The notes under the pieces were generated by a model. That model was not told the DNA's origin. It made no database searches and was given only the letters and a program-made list of their open reading frames with translations. The position numbers and the translations under genes were made by a program. Positions 8,435-14,164 of a stretch of DNA of 28,699 bases are shown here, piece after piece. Within the stretch, counting starts at the first letter, position 1. Each line of letters starts with the position of its first letter. The stretch spans positions 1 through 28,699 of IMG/VR virus record IMGVR_UViG_3300038738_000007; one strand, given 5' to 3'. Source of the stretch: a virus.

Positions 8435-9128
8435 TCTCTCTCACCTTACGTCTCCGCTCCGCAATTTCTTTCAAAGCGTCCGTCCAACTTTGTGTTGCCC
8501 CAGCTCCACCTTGGAGTTTCTGTAACTCTATACGCATCATTTCAATGCGTATCTGTTTTTCCTCGTCAATTGATTCCATACGGTGTTTCAGTTCAACCCA
8601 TTTTGCCTTCTTGTCCTGGACACGGGTTAGCGCCTCTTCGATACGAAGAATATCCTCGATTACCCGAAACTCGGTTTCTTCGATTTCCGTAGTGGCCAGC
8701 TCGTTTCGCGAAAGAACAATGGTCTTTGTAACACCTGATTTTTCGTCATGAACCTGAACAGGTTCTTTAACGGTAACCCGCTCTTGAAGGACCCGGCGCT
8801 GCTTTTCCGTTAACCCTTCTTTCAAATTACGAATGCGGAGCATCATTTCACGCTCACGCCACGAAAACAAGCGGATTTCTTCTTCCGCTTGCTGTACCGG
8901 ATCAAGACTGATCCTCTCAAGTACCTCGGCTTGTTCTGGAGTCAGGGCGTCCATCCAGATAGACTGGAATTCGCCCGTCTTGACTGCGTTGGTATTACGT
9001 TGGGGAGCGCCGCCGCCAGCTCCGTGGAAACGGCATACATCCCATCCTGGCTTTGCCCAATTCTTGCATTGCTCGCCTCGTTGCTTGCTTCGCGCCTTGC
9101 ACCTCTTCTTTTCCGGATTTCTTGCCAT
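8427..9128 (-). CDS. terS: Terminase small subunit (YqaS-like)
   Basis: A 233-residue DNA-recognition subunit of the packaging motor. The N terminus carries a Cys/His cluster (C10, C21, C32 and H35, spaced CX10CX10CX2H), directly followed by GAGGGAPQRNTNAVKTG, the glycine-rich 'GaPxGNxNAlktG' motif of Firmicute small terminases. The middle and C-terminal parts are long charged helices likely to be coiled coil and oligomerisation segments. It overlaps the large-subunit gene. The Cys cluster may be a small zinc site that helps bind the pac or cos DNA; this last point is inference. Confidence 0.85.
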   Translation of the reverse strand: MARNPEKKRCKARSKQRGEQCKNWAKPGWDVCRFHGAGGGAPQRNTNAVKTGEFQSIWMDALTPEQAEVLERISLDPVQQAEEEIRLFSWREREMMLRIRNLKEGLTEKQRRVLQERVTVKEPVQVHDEKSGVTKTIVLSRNELATTEIEETEFRVIEDILRIEEALTRVQDKKAKWVELKHRMESIDEEKQIRIEMMRIELQKLQGGAGATQSWTDALKEIAERRRKVRENE

Positions 9129-9159
9129 CTACATGACCACCACCTACCACTTCATGGGG

Positions 9160-9192
9160 TTGTTTTTGAAAAATGAAAAAACACCACCAAGG
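9160..9192 (-). terminator. Weak hairpin with T-run before terS (possible attenuator)
   Basis: Read on the minus strand, CACC-CTT-GGTG is followed by GTGTTTTTT. The stem is only 4 bp, so termination would be partial at best. It lies between the 77-residue gene and terS and could lower read-through into the packaging genes. I give it little weight. Confidence 0.25.
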
Positions 9193-9212
9193 GTGCTTAC
9201 AAACTTAAAGAT

Positions 9213-9446
9213 TTACAGTTCGTCTTTTTGCAGCTCAATATCCAGCTCGATCAGCTTCTTCAAATCATCCACTGTCTTAATCTCGATGTGACCGGATTGG
9301 AAGTCTTTGATCCACTTACCGATTGCGGCTTTCACGACTTTCCTATACTGCTCCTTGGACTCCAAGATGCCTTGGACGACTTCGACCTCATGCTGTAGCA
9401 GTAGGTCATCAGAAATAGAATGAGAACACTCGTTTGTATTTTTCAT
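9213..9446 (-). CDS. Small acidic protein upstream of terminase, function unknown
   Basis: A 77-residue soluble protein, mostly helical and charged, with a basic centre (YRKVVKAAIGKWIKDF) and an acidic C terminus. ATG at 9446 follows GAGGGTG by 6 nt. It precedes terS and is the first gene after the gap at 9447-9582. Its start region overlaps, on the other strand, the -35 box of the predicted plus-strand RNA promoter, so the two could interfere. No known family is recognised. A helper of DNA packaging is possible from position only. Confidence 0.7.
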   Translation of the reverse strand: MKNTNECSHSISDDLLLQHEVEVVQGILESKEQYRKVVKAAIGKWIKDFQSGHIEIKTVDDLKKLIELDIELQKDEL

Positions 9447-9474
9447 TGAGACACCCTCAGCTTTCCTGTAAAAT
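9446..9474 (+). promoter_or_regulatory. Plus-strand sigma-A-type promoter for predicted small RNA
   Basis: TTGAGA (9446-9451) and TAAAAT (9469-9474) are separated by exactly 17 bp, each one base from consensus. The expected start is at 9481-9482, right at the first base of the 10-bp stem of the predicted RNA. It points away from the terminase genes and toward the 3' end of the methyltransferase gene. Confidence 0.7.
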
Positions 9475-9480
9475 GGAAAA

Positions 9481-9584
9481 CGAGATAGCGAGTAGAGGAA
9501 TCTGCGGCCGCAGGGTTTCGCTATCTCAGCCGGGGGTATCCCGGTGTGCTGGGGAGGGCGTTGGAGCGTCCTCCCTTTTCTTTT
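9481..9584 (+). ncRNA. Predicted structured small RNA of about 104 nt, opposite to the late operon
   Basis: Three hairpins follow the promoter. Hairpin 1 pairs GAGATAGCGA (9482-9491) with TCGCTATCTC (9518-9527) and encloses the perfect palindrome CTGCGGCCGCAG (9502-9513), which can fold as a 4-bp stem with a self-complementary GGCC loop. Hairpin 2 pairs CCGGG (9530-9534) with CCCGG (9540-9544). Hairpin 3 is an intrinsic terminator (9552-9575) followed by TTTTCTTTT. No convincing open frame lies inside. It occupies nearly the whole gap between the methyltransferase and the 77-residue gene. A role as a regulatory, packaging-related or dimerising RNA is speculation; promoter, stems and terminator are seen directly. 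Confidence 0.6.
9552..9584 (+). terminator. Intrinsic terminator of the small RNA
   Basis: The 9-bp stem 9552-9560/9567-9575 (one G-T pair) has loop TTGGAG and is followed by TTTTCTTTT. There is no T-run on the minus-strand side, so it acts on rightward transcription. Confidence 0.8.
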
Positions 9585-10617
9585 ATGCTATGGAAAGCCA
9601 CTGATCATAGATTGCAGACGCAATTCCTTTCATCATCAACGGTGGGACAGACATACCGCAAACATATTGAACATCCGCACCCATAAAGTCGTAGTCACGC
9701 GGGAACGTCTGAATACGAATGATGTCCATGTCGCTGATGTAATAGGGCTCATCATATCTGATAAAGCAAGAGTTACTCGCAATCGTGTTTGGCACGCGGT
9801 CATCCTTTACCAAAATAGAGTTGAAATTGCTGACCTTACCGTTGATTCGTTCTGTGATATCCCCAAAACTATCGTCCCGAGGTCTTCGTTTTAACCACCT
9901 TTTGTATGTCAAGGTGTTTGGATCAAGCGGTCGCCCTCTTCCGGATCGAACCTCTTTATACAGCACGGGCCGTTCATGAAATTGTAGAACAAGCTTTGGC
10001 AGCTGGAGATCCTTTCGATGAGCAATGAAAAAAATGCGTTCTCGCTTCTGGGGGACGCCCATCGTCGCTGAGTTCAACAGAAAAAGCTGAACGCGATAGC
10101 CCAGCTGCTCAAATCTCCGCTTTACCAGTGCGACATATCCTTTTGCCAGCCCAATGACCATTCCCCTGACGTTTTCCGCTACCACTACCCGCGGGCGCAG
10201 CTTTTCAACGACATCCAGAAAATCAAAGAACAAATCATCCAGCTTTTGCTTTGCCTGCCCTTCCCTGAAATGATGTTCTTTTCCCCATTTGTTCTCGCGT
10301 TTGCCCGCTATCGAGAAAACGCTACAGGGCGGGGAGCCATCAAGAATATCCAGATCAAATAGTTCCGCCGGCAGCTCATCATCAGGAATCTCCTTGAATT
10401 CCTGAATGGGCATCTGAAATGAGAAACGGGGATTTTGATTCCGCTTGTAAAGAGCCATCATTTGCGGGTCGATTTCTACGTTTCCCAGCACGTCATATCC
10501 CGCTAGTTTGTACCCCATCGTCGATCCTCCACCGCATGAAAAGCATGAAAACACTTTTCGCCCGTTCTTTGGAACGTGCGCTAAATCTGCCAAGCTCCAA
10601 TCCCATTCACGCTTCAT
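9583..10617 (-). CDS. DNA (cytosine-5) methyltransferase
   Basis: A 344-residue C5-cytosine methyltransferase that transfers a methyl group from S-adenosylmethionine to cytosine in DNA. Motif I is VFSCFSCGGGSTMGYKLAG (22-40), motif IV DGSPPC with the catalytic Cys98 (93-98), motif VI ENV (148-150), motif VIII QKRER (190-194), and the C-terminal motif X-like part is GMSVPPLMMKGIA. The target-recognition region lies between about 215 and 300. No restriction endonuclease gene is adjacent, so it is an orphan enzyme. It may protect phage DNA from host restriction or mark packaging sites. The gene overlaps the ParB-like gene by 11 bp. Confidence 0.92.
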   Translation of the reverse strand: MKREWDWSLADLAHVPKNGRKVFSCFSCGGGSTMGYKLAGYDVLGNVEIDPQMMALYKRNQNPRFSFQMPIQEFKEIPDDELPAELFDLDILDGSPPCSVFSIAGKRENKWGKEHHFREGQAKQKLDDLFFDFLDVVEKLRPRVVVAENVRGMVIGLAKGYVALVKRRFEQLGYRVQLFLLNSATMGVPQKRERIFFIAHRKDLQLPKLVLQFHERPVLYKEVRSGRGRPLDPNTLTYKRWLKRRPRDDSFGDITERINGKVSNFNSILVKDDRVPNTIASNSCFIRYDEPYYISDMDIIRIQTFPRDYDFMGADVQYVCGMSVPPLMMKGIASAIYDQWLSIA

Positions 10618-11170
10618 CTTCTACATGCCCTTCCTCAAGGGGAATCGGATCTTTAGGGTTGAAGACGAAACCGCACCGCGGGCACTGACACTCGAATTTA
10701 TCCTCTGCAAAGTCGGCCAAATCCAGCTCCTTATTGGTAAACTCCGCATCAGCATCGCTCTTGAAAGTAAATTGCTCAATCAATTTGCTTGCTTCCTCCA
10801 CGTCAAAGCCGGTCAGTGCAATATCCAGCTCTCCCTGTAGTTCCTCCAATACCTGGGCAAGCTTTTCCTCATCCCAATCACCTCTGATTTTGTTCAGGGC
10901 CAGATTGAGCGCCTTTTCCTTGGTCTCGTCCAGGTTGACGACAGAAACTTCAATCTCGGTAGCTCCCCGTTCGTTGACAAGGATTTTAAACCGCTGATGA
11001 CCCCCTACAAGGTTCCCGGTTCGTTCGTTCCAAACGATCGGCTCCACATACCCAAAGTCTTCGATGGAACGTTTTAGCTTTTCGTATTCCGGGTCCCCCG
11101 GCTGCAGGTCAATCCTCGGATTGTACGGGGCTGGATTGATCATTGAAACAGGTATTTTTCGTAAGTCCAA
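10607..11170 (-). CDS. ParB-like nuclease-domain protein with C-terminal zinc ribbon
   Basis: A 187-residue protein with a ParB/Spo0J N-terminal domain: the PVSMINPAPYNPR start, VEPIVWNERTGNLVGGHQRF with the GGHQR box (56-60), and LNLALNKIRGDWD. This fold binds CTP in ParB and acts as a nuclease in some relatives. The C terminus has CQCPRCGF (161-168), half of a zinc-ribbon. The TTG start at 11170 follows AAGGAGAG. Phages often pair such a protein with a DNA methylase just upstream of the terminase genes. It may guide the methyltransferase or packaging to particular sites; this is inference. Confidence 0.8.
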   Translation of the reverse strand: MDLRKIPVSMINPAPYNPRIDLQPGDPEYEKLKRSIEDFGYVEPIVWNERTGNLVGGHQRFKILVNERGATEIEVSVVNLDETKEKALNLALNKIRGDWDEEKLAQVLEELQGELDIALTGFDVEEASKLIEQFTFKSDADAEFTNKELDLADFAEDKFECQCPRCGFVFNPKDPIPLEEGHVEDEA

Positions 11171-11391
11171 GCTGGGTTTCTCTCCTTCGTGGCGATAGAT
11201 ATAAGAATAAAGAATATTGCCAGCCCCAAAATTGCTGTAAGCCTTGATACAGGCGGGCTGGAGACACTTTTTTGAGTGCTACGAAACAACTACTATTCCG
11301 ACGGAAAAGTATATGTTTTGTATCACCGCCAAAAACAATGGTCGTGCTTAGAGCGACAAGGCTTCAAACCCTGTCGGCTTCTGGCGACCCC
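11171..11391. other. 221-bp gap between the wHTH gene and the ParB-like gene
   Basis: No gene is called here. It contains a short imperfect hairpin (CGACA 11354-11358 with TGTCG 11372-11376). A plus-strand open frame beginning GTG at 11276 runs on over the wHTH gene, but it has only a poorly spaced ribosome site. A minus-strand promoter could lie here, but no box pair is convincing. Confidence 0.3.
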
Positions 11392-11886
11392 CTATTCGGA
11401 ATTCGGGTCCTCCCCGGCCTCCGTGATCTCCCATTTGAAGAGTTGCAAGAGCGATGTTTCTGCTGACTTGCCGTTGAGTGAATATAGTGGATTGATCGCC
11501 AGCGCTATCCTGCCGTCGACCTCCACTCGCCGAAGAATTCGTTCCGCGATGAAAGCCTTCACGATCTTTCTTGCCTGCGGATAAGAACAGTCAGCCACCT
11601 TAGCAAGGTCCTTGACCGTAAGCGGTACACCTTTGTGGCCACGCTCGTTATCGCCCTCAAGGAGATTAGTTCCCTCGCTGGCATACGGCGCGATCTTCAA
11701 CAAAAAGCCAGCCTCAGCGAGTGACAGCTTTCTGAGCCGTCGCTTTGCCTTCTGGCTGGCTTTGATCTTCACGAATTTTGAGCTGCGGCCGGCGGGACGG
11801 AAAACCTTCACGATCTCGTCTGGCCGCCGAAGTATCTGCTCCTCATAAAAAACTTCGCCGGTGTCACGATCAACAAACTGACGCAC
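11392..11886 (-). CDS. Winged-helix DNA-binding protein, probable regulator or replication-type wHTH
   Basis: A 164-residue basic protein. The central segment LTVKDLAKVADCSYPQARKIVKAFIAERILRR (about residues 90-121, quoted in part: DLAKVADCSYPQARKIVKAF) is a helix-turn-helix, followed by a wing-like EVDGRIALAINPLYSL. This layout is shared by MarR-like regulators and by small plasmid replication (RepL-like) wHTH proteins. It starts with GTG at 11886 after GGGTGGGTG. Placed at the head of the packaging genes, it may regulate late transcription. The exact family is not recognised. Confidence 0.7.
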   Translation of the reverse strand: MRQFVDRDTGEVFYEEQILRRPDEIVKVFRPAGRSSKFVKIKASQKAKRRLRKLSLAEAGFLLKIAPYASEGTNLLEGDNERGHKGVPLTVKDLAKVADCSYPQARKIVKAFIAERILRRVEVDGRIALAINPLYSLNGKSAETSLLQLFKWEITEAGEDPNSE

Positions 11887-11928
11887 TACATTTCACCCAC
11901 CCCCCAAGCAAGGACGAAGAAAGAACCA

Positions 11929-12525
11929 TTATTCAAAAAGAGCATCGGCCCGGAAATAGTTGCCTTCTTCATCTCGTTCGGGGAACCCTTGCGTTGTGGC
12001 GTACCTCAGTCTTAATTTCGTATCGCAATTGTGACACTTACAGTAATCGTTGCTTTCTCTCATAAAACGGCGTCCAGTTTGCTGACATGCTGGACATTCG
12101 TAGGCTGTTTGATAGTGTGGAATTCCATCATACACTCGGATGCCTTGCTCATCTTGGTTCTGGGGTTGTCCAATAACTGCCCGAAGTTTCTCCCCAAGAT
12201 TCTGCGTCAAAGTCCTATCAGCGTTTACGTATGGAAGTTGGCGTGGGCGGGAAAGAATCGGCCCTTTATCGACACTCTTAATACTGCTCTCTGTTTGCCT
12301 GTGCAACGCCTCTGTCGGTTGCTCTGATCTGCCGCTTACAACTTCGTGTATCTTCTCTTCTTCAGGCACTTTGCTTACCTTGGTTTCATCCACAGGGCTG
12401 CCCAAAACTTGAAATACTCCACTGATTACCGACATCACATGCTGCGAGTCAGCATTTGCAATTGTCAATTCAGCAGTCCCACCCTGGCCATTGTTAATTT
12501 TCAAGCCAACAGACGCGTTGTTCAT
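11929..12525 (-). CDS. Zinc-ribbon protein with long disordered linker, function unknown
   Basis: A 198-residue protein. Residues 1-45 form a small beta-rich domain (VGLKINNGQGGTAELTIANA). A polar, charged linker follows, and the C-terminal 60 residues hold a four-Cys zinc-binding site, CPACQQTGRRFM plus CKCHNC. ATG at 12525 is preceded by GAAGGGTGA. Similar domain plans (small N-terminal domain, linker, zinc ribbon) occur in early phage DNA-binding proteins. I cannot name a family. The reading frame is intact and codon use matches its neighbours. Confidence 0.65.
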   Translation of the reverse strand: MNNASVGLKINNGQGGTAELTIANADSQHVMSVISGVFQVLGSPVDETKVSKVPEEEKIHEVVSGRSEQPTEALHRQTESSIKSVDKGPILSRPRQLPYVNADRTLTQNLGEKLRAVIGQPQNQDEQGIRVYDGIPHYQTAYECPACQQTGRRFMRESNDYCKCHNCDTKLRLRYATTQGFPERDEEGNYFRADALFE

Positions 12526-12567
12526 GATTCGTCACCCTTCCAGTTTATTTAGGGGCACCGCCCACTA

Positions 12568-12636
12568 AGCAGGGAGCGAGTGGCCTGAGCCTTGTCTCGC
12601 GTTTCGTTTGTTGGCTTTCACCGGATCATCCCTGCT
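12568..12636 (-). other. Nested inverted repeats upstream of the zinc-ribbon gene
   Basis: AGCAGGGA (12568-12575) pairs with TCCCTGCT (12629-12636), both exact. Just inside the left arm, GCGAG (12576-12580) pairs with CTCGC (12596-12600). In the minus-strand transcript this gives an outer 8-bp helix stacked on an inner hairpin, about 45 nt before the start of the zinc-ribbon gene. It may be a translation-control or mRNA-processing element. Confidence 0.4.
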
Positions 12637-12648
12637 GACTAGGCGCTG

Positions 12649-12798
12649 CTACTTCTTGTCTTTCTCCCGCACGCAGGTAGGACGCAAGCAATGCAGTTTG
12701 TTCCCCTGGACACTGGCCCACACACAACCGTGACATGGATGATCGGGCCGGAGCCTGATAATCGGCAGAGAAGACATTCTTCTTTCATATCTGCGCAC
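12649..12798 (-). CDS. Small Cys-rich (zinc-finger-like) phage protein
   Basis: A 49-residue basic protein with a metal-site pattern CHGCVWASVQGNKLHCLRPTC (CX2C, then CX4C). GTG at 12798 lies 8 nt after GGAGG and is preferred. The in-frame ATG at 12831 lies inside the terminator hairpin just upstream, and a nearer ATG is too close to the ribosome site. It is the first gene after the proposed late leader and its terminator, so its expression would depend on read-through. Function unknown. Confidence 0.6.
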   Translation of the reverse strand: MRRYERRMSSLPIIRLRPDHPCHGCVWASVQGNKLHCLRPTCVREKDKK

Positions 12799-12815
12799 GA
12801 TCATTTCCTCCAACA

Positions 12816-12846
12816 TAAGAAAACCACTCATGCTTGAAGTGGTCTT
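12816..12846 (-). terminator. Intrinsic terminator in the leader before the first late gene
   Basis: On the minus strand, AAGACCACT pairs with AGTGGTTTT (12838-12846 with 12820-12828; 9 bp with one G-T pair), loop 9 nt, followed by TTCTTATG. No confident gene ends just upstream, so it ends a leader RNA rather than a message. The ribosome site of the next gene follows within 20 nt. Confidence 0.65.
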
Positions 12847-13020
12847 TCATCAGTTATGAATCCGGTTTTTCAAGACTCCCGAGAGGTTGACCAAGCCTTG
12901 TTAAACCGGTGTATGGTTCAACAACAGCGGAAGACGGTTTTAGCCTTCCATCCCCCGCCACGACCGCCGCAAGACTAGCGCGTTCAGACTCAGAATGTTC
13001 CTCTCGGTAGGCTAACATTC
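12847..13020 (-). ncRNA. Structured leader with three hairpins upstream of the terminator
   Basis: In the minus-strand RNA, three further hairpins precede the terminator. GAATGTT/AACATTC (12993-12999 with 13014-13020) has an inner CCT/AGG extension. GGAAG/CTTCC (12929-12933 with 12945-12949) follows. The last is CCGGTTT/AAACCGG (12862-12868 with 12903-12909), which continues, after a symmetric TT/TT internal loop, into CAAG/CTTG (12871-12874 with 12897-12900). The dense pairing fits a regulatory leader or a terminated small RNA. A 54-codon open frame overlaps it (see next entry), so coding use is the main alternative. Confidence 0.4.
12854..13018 (-). CDS. Possible 54-residue peptide in the structured leader (doubtful)
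   Basis: An open frame beginning MLAYREEHSESERASLAAVV and ending EKPDS, with ATG at 13018 and TAA just before the terminator. The composition is protein-like, but the only ribosome site (GAGG) is one base from the ATG, and the same bases form hairpins. If real it would be a small soluble protein of unknown role. It is listed as the competing explanation of this stretch. Confidence 0.25.
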   Translation of the reverse strand: MLAYREEHSESERASLAAVVAGDGRLKPSSAVVEPYTGLTRLGQPLGSLEKPDS

Positions 13021-13133
13021 CTCAACATCCATAGGTCGCTCGGGTACGCCATTGATAAGGGATAGACGGTTTCTCCCAAGAGCTCTGGTTCCCTGCTCTT
13101 AATTCAAGGTTACCGATCCCGTATGGAAAAAAC

Positions 13134-13196
13134 GTCCATGATTTTGTCCGTGATTTTGTCCCTATTTTTGTCCTACTTTTTGTCGGGTTTTTGTCG
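13134..13196. repeat. Six direct repeats of about 12 bp (GGACAAAA on minus strand), proposed late control region
   Basis: Plus-strand copies of TTTTGTCC/G lie at 13142, 13154, 13166, 13178 and 13189, and a degenerate copy (AACGTCC) at 13131. The GTC cores start at 13134, 13146, 13158, 13170, 13182 and 13193, so the period is 12 bp (last step 11). The array starts right after the terminator of the ArpU-type gene and lies upstream of the late leader. Regular spacing is typical of sites for a cooperatively binding protein; the neighbouring late regulator is the obvious candidate. A 65-codon open frame across it (13022-13219) lacks a ribosome site. Confidence 0.7.
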
Positions 13197-13198
13197 GG

Positions 13199-13236
13199 AA
13201 AATAAGAAACGGCACTCAAATAATGCGGAGTGCCGT
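13199..13236 (-). terminator. Intrinsic terminator at the end of the ArpU-type gene
   Basis: On the minus strand, ACGGCACTC pairs with GAGTGCCGT (9 bp, no mismatch; 13228-13236 with 13209-13217), loop 10 nt, followed by TTCTTATTTT. The right arm overlaps the TGA stop of the gene. It closes the early operon. Confidence 0.8.
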
Positions 13237-13602
13237 CGCGATTTGAAATATTGCTTCCCTCTTTTTAATGTAATACTGATCCTTTGTCAGCCCTAAGTCC
13301 AGGTATACGTTGATGTCATTTACTCTGACCGGACTGAGGTACTTTTCTTCAATGATTTTTCTCTCTGTTTCATCCAGTGAATACTGTAAAGCCCGCTCGA
13401 TCTGCCTTGCTTTCAATTCGTTTTTTGTCTCTGAATGCTGCAACCGTGGAAAAAGTTGATCAATTCCCTCTTCCGCTTGCTCTTGTTTATTTTGAACAGC
13501 GACTCGGAGGGCTTTGTACTTTTTCAACTCCTTGATTACCGCTTTGCGGACCTCTCTTTCGTTCACAGGCTGCAGAAATGATAATTGTTCTTGTGCGCTC
13601 AT
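13216..13602 (-). CDS. arpU: ArpU-type late transcription regulator (sigma-region-4-like HTH)
   Basis: A 128-residue protein of the ArpU/YqaQ group, which controls late genes in Firmicute phages. The N-terminal part is helical and charged (REVRKAVIKELKKYKALRVA). The C-terminal 55 residues (DETERKIIEEKYLSPVRVND, then LDLGLTKDQYYIKKREAIFQ) form a sigma-70 region-4-like helix-turn-helix. ATG at 13602 lies 8 nt after GAGGGGG; an upstream in-frame ATG at 13629 lacks such a site. The gene ends in its own terminator and is followed directly by the 12-bp repeats. Together these suggest that it is the last early gene and turns on the packaging and head genes. Confidence 0.8.
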   Translation of the reverse strand: MSAQEQLSFLQPVNEREVRKAVIKELKKYKALRVAVQNKQEQAEEGIDQLFPRLQHSETKNELKARQIERALQYSLDETERKIIEEKYLSPVRVNDINVYLDLGLTKDQYYIKKREAIFQIATALRII

Positions 13603-13628
13603 CTTTCGTACCCCCTCGCGGTTTGCCA

Positions 13629-13637
13629 TGGTATAAT
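13629..13637 (+). promoter_or_regulatory. Extended -10 promoter (TGGTATAAT) on plus strand
   Basis: TGG plus a perfect TATAAT (13632-13637). No -35 box is visible at 17 bp. The start would be near 13644, followed within 25 nt by a terminator hairpin, so the transcript would be only about 40 nt. Confidence 0.45.
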
Positions 13638-13660
13638 GTTTTTGCCGAACATATATACGG

Positions 13661-13684
13661 GCTCCCGGATGGGGGCTTTTTTAT
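13661..13684 (+). terminator. Intrinsic terminator, plus strand, between ArpU gene and upstream gene
   Basis: GCTCCC and GGGGGC pair across loop GGAT (6 bp, one T-G pair) and are followed by TTTTTT. No gene ends on the plus strand here. Just before it, CGAACATATATACG is a degenerate relative of the Bacillus LexA box, with only the left half well matched. Confidence 0.55.
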
Positions 13685-13691
13685 TGACTTT

Positions 13692-14159
13692 TTACTTCTT
13701 TTTCATTTGTTCATCTGTTTTTTTGTACCTTTCAAATTTGTTGGTCACCTGATGGACTAAAGTACGGATGTCCACCGCTTCCTGTGGTGTCGTTGGTATC
13801 TGTAAGTCACTTGTTGAACCAATCTTTTCACCATATAAACATTGGAGGAGCATTTTCTTGATAACGGCCAGTTCAACCTGATAAACACTGTACTCTGTTT
13901 CTGCTTCCAAACCCCGCTCGTCCTTCATCCATCCAAGCAACCCATACCCCTCGTCGTTTTTTCCTGTAGCCAGCCGCATTTGTTTATCAAATATCCGCAC
14001 AATCGCCAGCATGTCTGTATATTGCTCTGGTCGAACGCCATCGGGATAAAGCAGTTTGAGGAATTCTCCGCACTTTGCGAAGGAGTTGCCATACCTTACT
14101 TGCCGATCGTCAATAAATGCCCCCAGCTCACTGCCAAGTTTCTGGAAGGTAAGTTCCAT
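13692..14159 (-). CDS. Conserved early phage protein, function unknown
   Basis: A 155-residue protein. Its first half carries LGSELGAFIDDRQVRYGNSF, AKCGEFLKLLYPDGVRPEQY and VRIFDKQMRLATG. This pattern ('kq..YG.sF.k.geflklLYP.Gi.peqy.d.l...RilDK..RiAt') recurs in Firmicute phages in a protein of unknown role that resembles MazG-like helical folds. The C-terminal half is helical with a basic tail. ATG at 14159 follows CGGGAGTG by 7 nt; the longer frame to 14213 has no ribosome site. It overlaps no downstream gene and precedes the ArpU-type gene. Confidence 0.72.
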   Translation of the reverse strand: MELTFQKLGSELGAFIDDRQVRYGNSFAKCGEFLKLLYPDGVRPEQYTDMLAIVRIFDKQMRLATGKNDEGYGLLGWMKDERGLEAETEYSVYQVELAVIKKMLLQCLYGEKIGSTSDLQIPTTPQEAVDIRTLVHQVTNKFERYKKTDEQMKKK

Positions 14160-14164
14160 ATGTT

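Noticed and set aside
9540-9585. Terminator at 9552-9575 as the end of the methyltransferase operon
   Set aside because: The T-run is only on the plus-strand side, so it would not stop minus-strand transcription.
11350-11385. A T-arm-like hairpin (GGTTTGAAGCC) suggesting a tRNA
   Set aside because: No anticodon arm, D arm or acceptor stem can be placed around it.
11276-11584. A plus-strand frame whose first 40 residues look protein-like
   Set aside because: The only ribosome site is 13 nt away, and most of the frame is opposite the well-supported wHTH gene. It may be a remnant, but this cannot be supported.
13131-13198. Tandem repeats as a CRISPR array
   Set aside because: Units are 12 bp without spacers, and no cas genes are present.
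13022-13219. A 65-codon minus-strand frame over the 12-bp repeats
   Set aside because: It starts at a TTG inside the terminator without any ribosome site, and its KSRTK repeats are only the translation of the DNA repeats.
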